NCBI GenBank assembly: GCA_044227985.1
Contig: JBGAVT010000001.1
Location: 1-64,000, forward strand
Reading direction: 5' to 3'
Length of the DNA: 64,000 bases
Source of the DNA: CAZUNB01 sp044227985
GTDB lineage: Bacteria; Patescibacteriota; Saccharimonadia; Saccharimonadales; JAGPDM01
Part shown: positions 62,273 through 64,000 of the stretch, in pieces
Numbering within the stretch: position 1 is the stretch's first letter
Layout: each line of letters opens with the position of its first letter
Position numbers and translations under genes: made by a program
Notes under the pieces: model-generated
Databases searched by the model: none
Told to the model about the DNA's origin: nothing
The model's input: the letters and a program-made list of their open reading frames with translations, nothing else

Positions 62273-62598
62273 TTTGATAATAAACTTTCGTAAATAAATT
62301 TGCAAGCATGAGTACTTTATTTCATGGATATAACAATATCAGACAGGGATAGGCGCAAAAGAGCCAAAGCCTGAGAGTGAATGTTATTTTAACAATAACG
62401 ACACAGACAGTGTTTGAGTAGCGATAAGCTACGAGTTCTGTATGTGATTGTTTCAATAACAATGAACGCATCAAGCGACGTTAGAGCCCAGCGCTTTACT
62501 CAACTTTGGCGACAAAGTTGAGTAAATGGAATCATAGAATTAAAAACTGGAGCCCAGCCTACGCTGGAATGACGTAGCAAAGTTAGTTGACGTAAATC
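62273..62598. ncRNA. Intergenic stretch with several stable hairpins, possible structured RNA
   Basis: No ORF. Hairpins: GTAGC-GATAA-GCTAC (62418-62432), ATTGTT-TCAAT-AACAAT (62447-62463), a perfect 14-bp stem with GNRA tetraloop GCGA (62495-62526), and CCAGC-CTAC-GCTGG (62554-62567). Upstream part (62280-62400) also has GC-rich segments (CAGGGATAGGCGC). It may be a small RNA or the 3' UTR of a neighbouring gene; no known family recognised. Confidence 0.45.
62554..62567. repeat. CCAGC-N4-GCTGG element followed by GAATGAC
   Basis: CCAGCCTACGCTGGAATGAC resembles the short dispersed palindromes ending in GGAATGAC that are common in many bacterial genomes. Only one copy is in the window. Confidence 0.4.
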
Positions 62599-62632
62599 AA
62601 AAACCCCTCACTATTTCTAGTAAGGGGTTTGA
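62599..62632 (-). terminator. Terminator of the LPxTG surface protein gene
   Basis: AAACCCCT/AGGGGTTT with inner ACTA/TAGT pairing, then TTTTTGATTT on the minus strand. Confidence 0.85.
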
Positions 62633-62670
62633 GAGCGGTCAAGCTTGCGAGTCATTCGCTAAAGGATTTA

Positions 62671-64000
62671 TTATCCGTTTAGCAATGCGCTCTGCAATCG
62701 TCGTCGGCTGATAACCCAGCGTCGGATACTTGCACCGACGGCTGCGATCACGCTACCGAGTCCGAGCATTCCAGCACCTGTTTTTGGCAGAATGCTTGGG
62801 CCAACGATTCCTGGTGTTGAACCTGGAGTCTCTGGACCTGGAGTTACTGGAGCTTTGACAATCTTGACTTGAGCTTCGTCGCAGTCGTAACGATCAGCAT
62901 TCATTGCGCCGCCTTTACAGACTTTGGCACACTCTTCGCGACTTGACTCAGGTACGTAACCTTCGTCATTGTCAGCTGCACAGACATAGTTAGTAACAAC
63001 TTTGCCTTCGCCGTCAGCAGTAGCTTTCGCGTTAAACTCGATGTAAACGCTCTGACCTTTACCAATTGACTTGATAACATTCTTAAGGTTTGAACCTTGA
63101 GCAGCTACTAGTTCAGCTGGTAGGTAGTCACGAACTGATACGTTTTCAAGTGTCATGTTTCCAGTGTTAGTAAATCGGATGATAAATCGTACGTTACTTC
63201 CACTTTGAACTTCGACAAGCTCTAGAGCTTTATTGAAACCGTTGGCACCAGTCGCGTTCAAGTCAGTTGTAACTTTCTTTTCAACGTCGAGCATTGGTTT
63301 TTTGTTAACTTCTACTTCTGCAGTGTCGCAGTCTTCGAGGTCAATTTTACCATCGTCGTTGGTGTCGTCAGTTACACAGACTTTGTTAATACCTGAGTTC
63401 ATTGCTTTCGCATTGATCTCGAAGTAAACGCTCATGCCTGGCTTAAGTTCTTTGATGACCGCTTCAGTTGGATCACCTGAGACATACTCGATGCCTTTAG
63501 GTAGGTAATCTTTAACCTTGACGTTTGTTAAGGTAACGTCACCAGTGTTAGTGACTTTGTAGATGTAGCGAACGGTGTCGTTCGGGCTGACTACTGCTTT
63601 TTCAGAAGCTTTGTCGTAACCATCTTTACCGATAGCTTTCAGGTCAGTTGTAACCCGCTTCTCAACATTGAGTTTTGGATTAGCTGTAACCGTTACGGTT
63701 GCAGTATCACAATCATCAGCATTGGTAGGCTCGTTTGGATTAACTTCCTTAGCGTTTACACAAGCTGTATTAACGAGGTTACCAGCTTGGTAAGCAACTA
63801 CTTTAGCTTTGAGGTTGATGCTGATACTCTGACCAACTTTAAGCTCAGGGATGATGTAGCTAAGGTTTCGCTTAGCGGCATCGATTGAGCCTTTGTCAGT
63901 GCTGATGAGTGTTACTCCAGCTGGAGCTGCATCTCGTACGGATACGTTCTTAAGATCGACTTCGCCAGTATTCTTAACGACAAGTTGGTATGTAAACTCA
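62671..64000 (-). CDS. LPxTG-anchored surface protein with DUF11-like repeats (5' end outside window)
   Basis: At least 443 codons; the frame stays open to the window edge. About three tandem repeats of 130-150 residues, each with a beta-sandwich (RFIIRFTNTGNMTLENVSVRDYLP), a GQSVYIEFNAKA-type strand and a Cys-bearing Asp-rich loop (TDDTNDDGKIDLEDC). Then a Pro-rich stalk, sortase signal LPKTG, a helix and an Arg-rich tail. Sortase would attach it to the cell wall. An internal Met at 63435 is not the start. Probably an adhesin or structural surface protein. Confidence 0.9.
   Translation of the reverse strand, partial: EFTYQLVVKNTGEVDLKNVSVRDAAPAGVTLISTDKGSIDAAKRNLSYIIPELKVGQSISINLKAKVVAYQAGNLVNTACVNAKEVNPNEPTNADDCDTATVTVTANPKLNVEKRVTTDLKAIGKDGYDKASEKAVVSPNDTVRYIYKVTNTGDVTLTNVKVKDYLPKGIEYVSGDPTEAVIKELKPGMSVYFEINAKAMNSGINKVCVTDDTNDDGKIDLEDCDTAEVEVNKKPMLDVEKKVTTDLNATGANGFNKALELVEVQSGSNVRFIIRFTNTGNMTLENVSVRDYLPAELVAAQGSNLKNVIKSIGKGQSVYIEFNAKATADGEGKVVTNYVCAADNDEGYVPESSREECAKVCKGGAMNADRYDCDEAQVKIVKAPVTPGPETPGSTPGIVGPSILPKTGAGMLGLGSVIAAVGASIRRWVISRRRLQSALLNG

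Noticed and set aside
62671..63435. Surface protein starting at the Met at 63435
   Set aside because: The frame continues upstream through further DUF11-like repeats to the window edge, so this Met is internal.
1..64000. CRISPR array, prophage or insertion sequence
   Set aside because: No spaced identical repeats, no transposase, integrase or phage structural genes in any frame. The only repeats are the pilin segment, the Asn/Gly tract and the murC promoter array.

Overview
The window looks like a chromosome segment of a Patescibacteria/CPR bacterium, most like Saccharibacteria (TM7). The gene style fits: compact genes, many lineage-specific membrane proteins, LPxTG-anchored DUF11-type repeats, a MutY without iron-sulfur cysteines, and type IV pilins. 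TGA is used as a stop and an intact prfB (RF2) is present, so UGA has not been reassigned as in Gracilibacteria/Absconditabacteria. The lineage is inferred from gene content only; there is no rRNA here. Two CAU-anticodon tRNAs are present. I see no IS element, prophage or CRISPR array.

Layout. 1-820: two tandem type IV pilins sharing an identical 77-bp segment. 905-5818: a Ca2+-type P-ATPase divergent from a His-rich membrane protein / CcdA / ATP-cone operon. 5815-8400: histidine phosphatase, disulfide oxidoreductase, smpB and initiator tRNA. 8433-9688: an AT-rich accessory island with one orphan gene. 9689-14327: MBL hydrolase, SGNH hydrolase with a MacB-like ABC exporter, and an Asn/Gly repeat protein. 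14407-20349: a redox module (NDH-2, FAD D-lactate-type dehydrogenase, DoxX, Crp-like regulator, ferric-reductase-like flavoprotein, cytochrome b5). 20370-38423: divIC, eno, archaeal-type PEP carboxylase, dus, guaA, NUDIX, murC, trmB, mazG, mscL, folP, an aminotransferase and tsaC. 38477-46614: mscS, a beta-helical envelope protein, guaB, a DMT exporter and small membrane proteins. 46601-55175: an aromatic amino acid operon. 55349-64000: envelope beta-propeller, folK, paired 7-TM-like proteins, aspS, prfB and an LPxTG surface protein truncated by the window end.

The standout is the control region of the aromatic operon (aroF-aroB-aroA-aroK-aroE-aroD-aroC-chorismate mutase-aminotransferase-tyrA-mutY). 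About 150 nt upstream of aroF lies an unannotated 18-codon leader peptide, MINNSANFFSFYWYATAD, with clustered Phe, Tyr and Trp codons. It is followed by a GC hairpin plus six Ts, and the end of the leader can pair with the 5' arm of that hairpin. This is a textbook ribosome-mediated attenuator, but its promoter would place transcription start one base before the leader ATG, so it would be read by leaderless initiation.

Two wider regulatory patterns emerge. First, most operon-first genes have a TANNNT -10 box only 6-8 nt before the start codon, so their mRNAs should be leaderless, while many operon-internal genes carry Shine-Dalgarno sites. Second, a near-perfect CRP operator sits at exactly -41.5 relative to a predicted promoter in front of the doxX-dehydrogenase-NDH-2 genes, just downstream of a regulator whose recognition helix carries the CRP-like R-E-x-x-x-R pattern. 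A four-copy 7-bp repeat supplies both the -35 and -10 of the murC promoter and could make it phase-variable.
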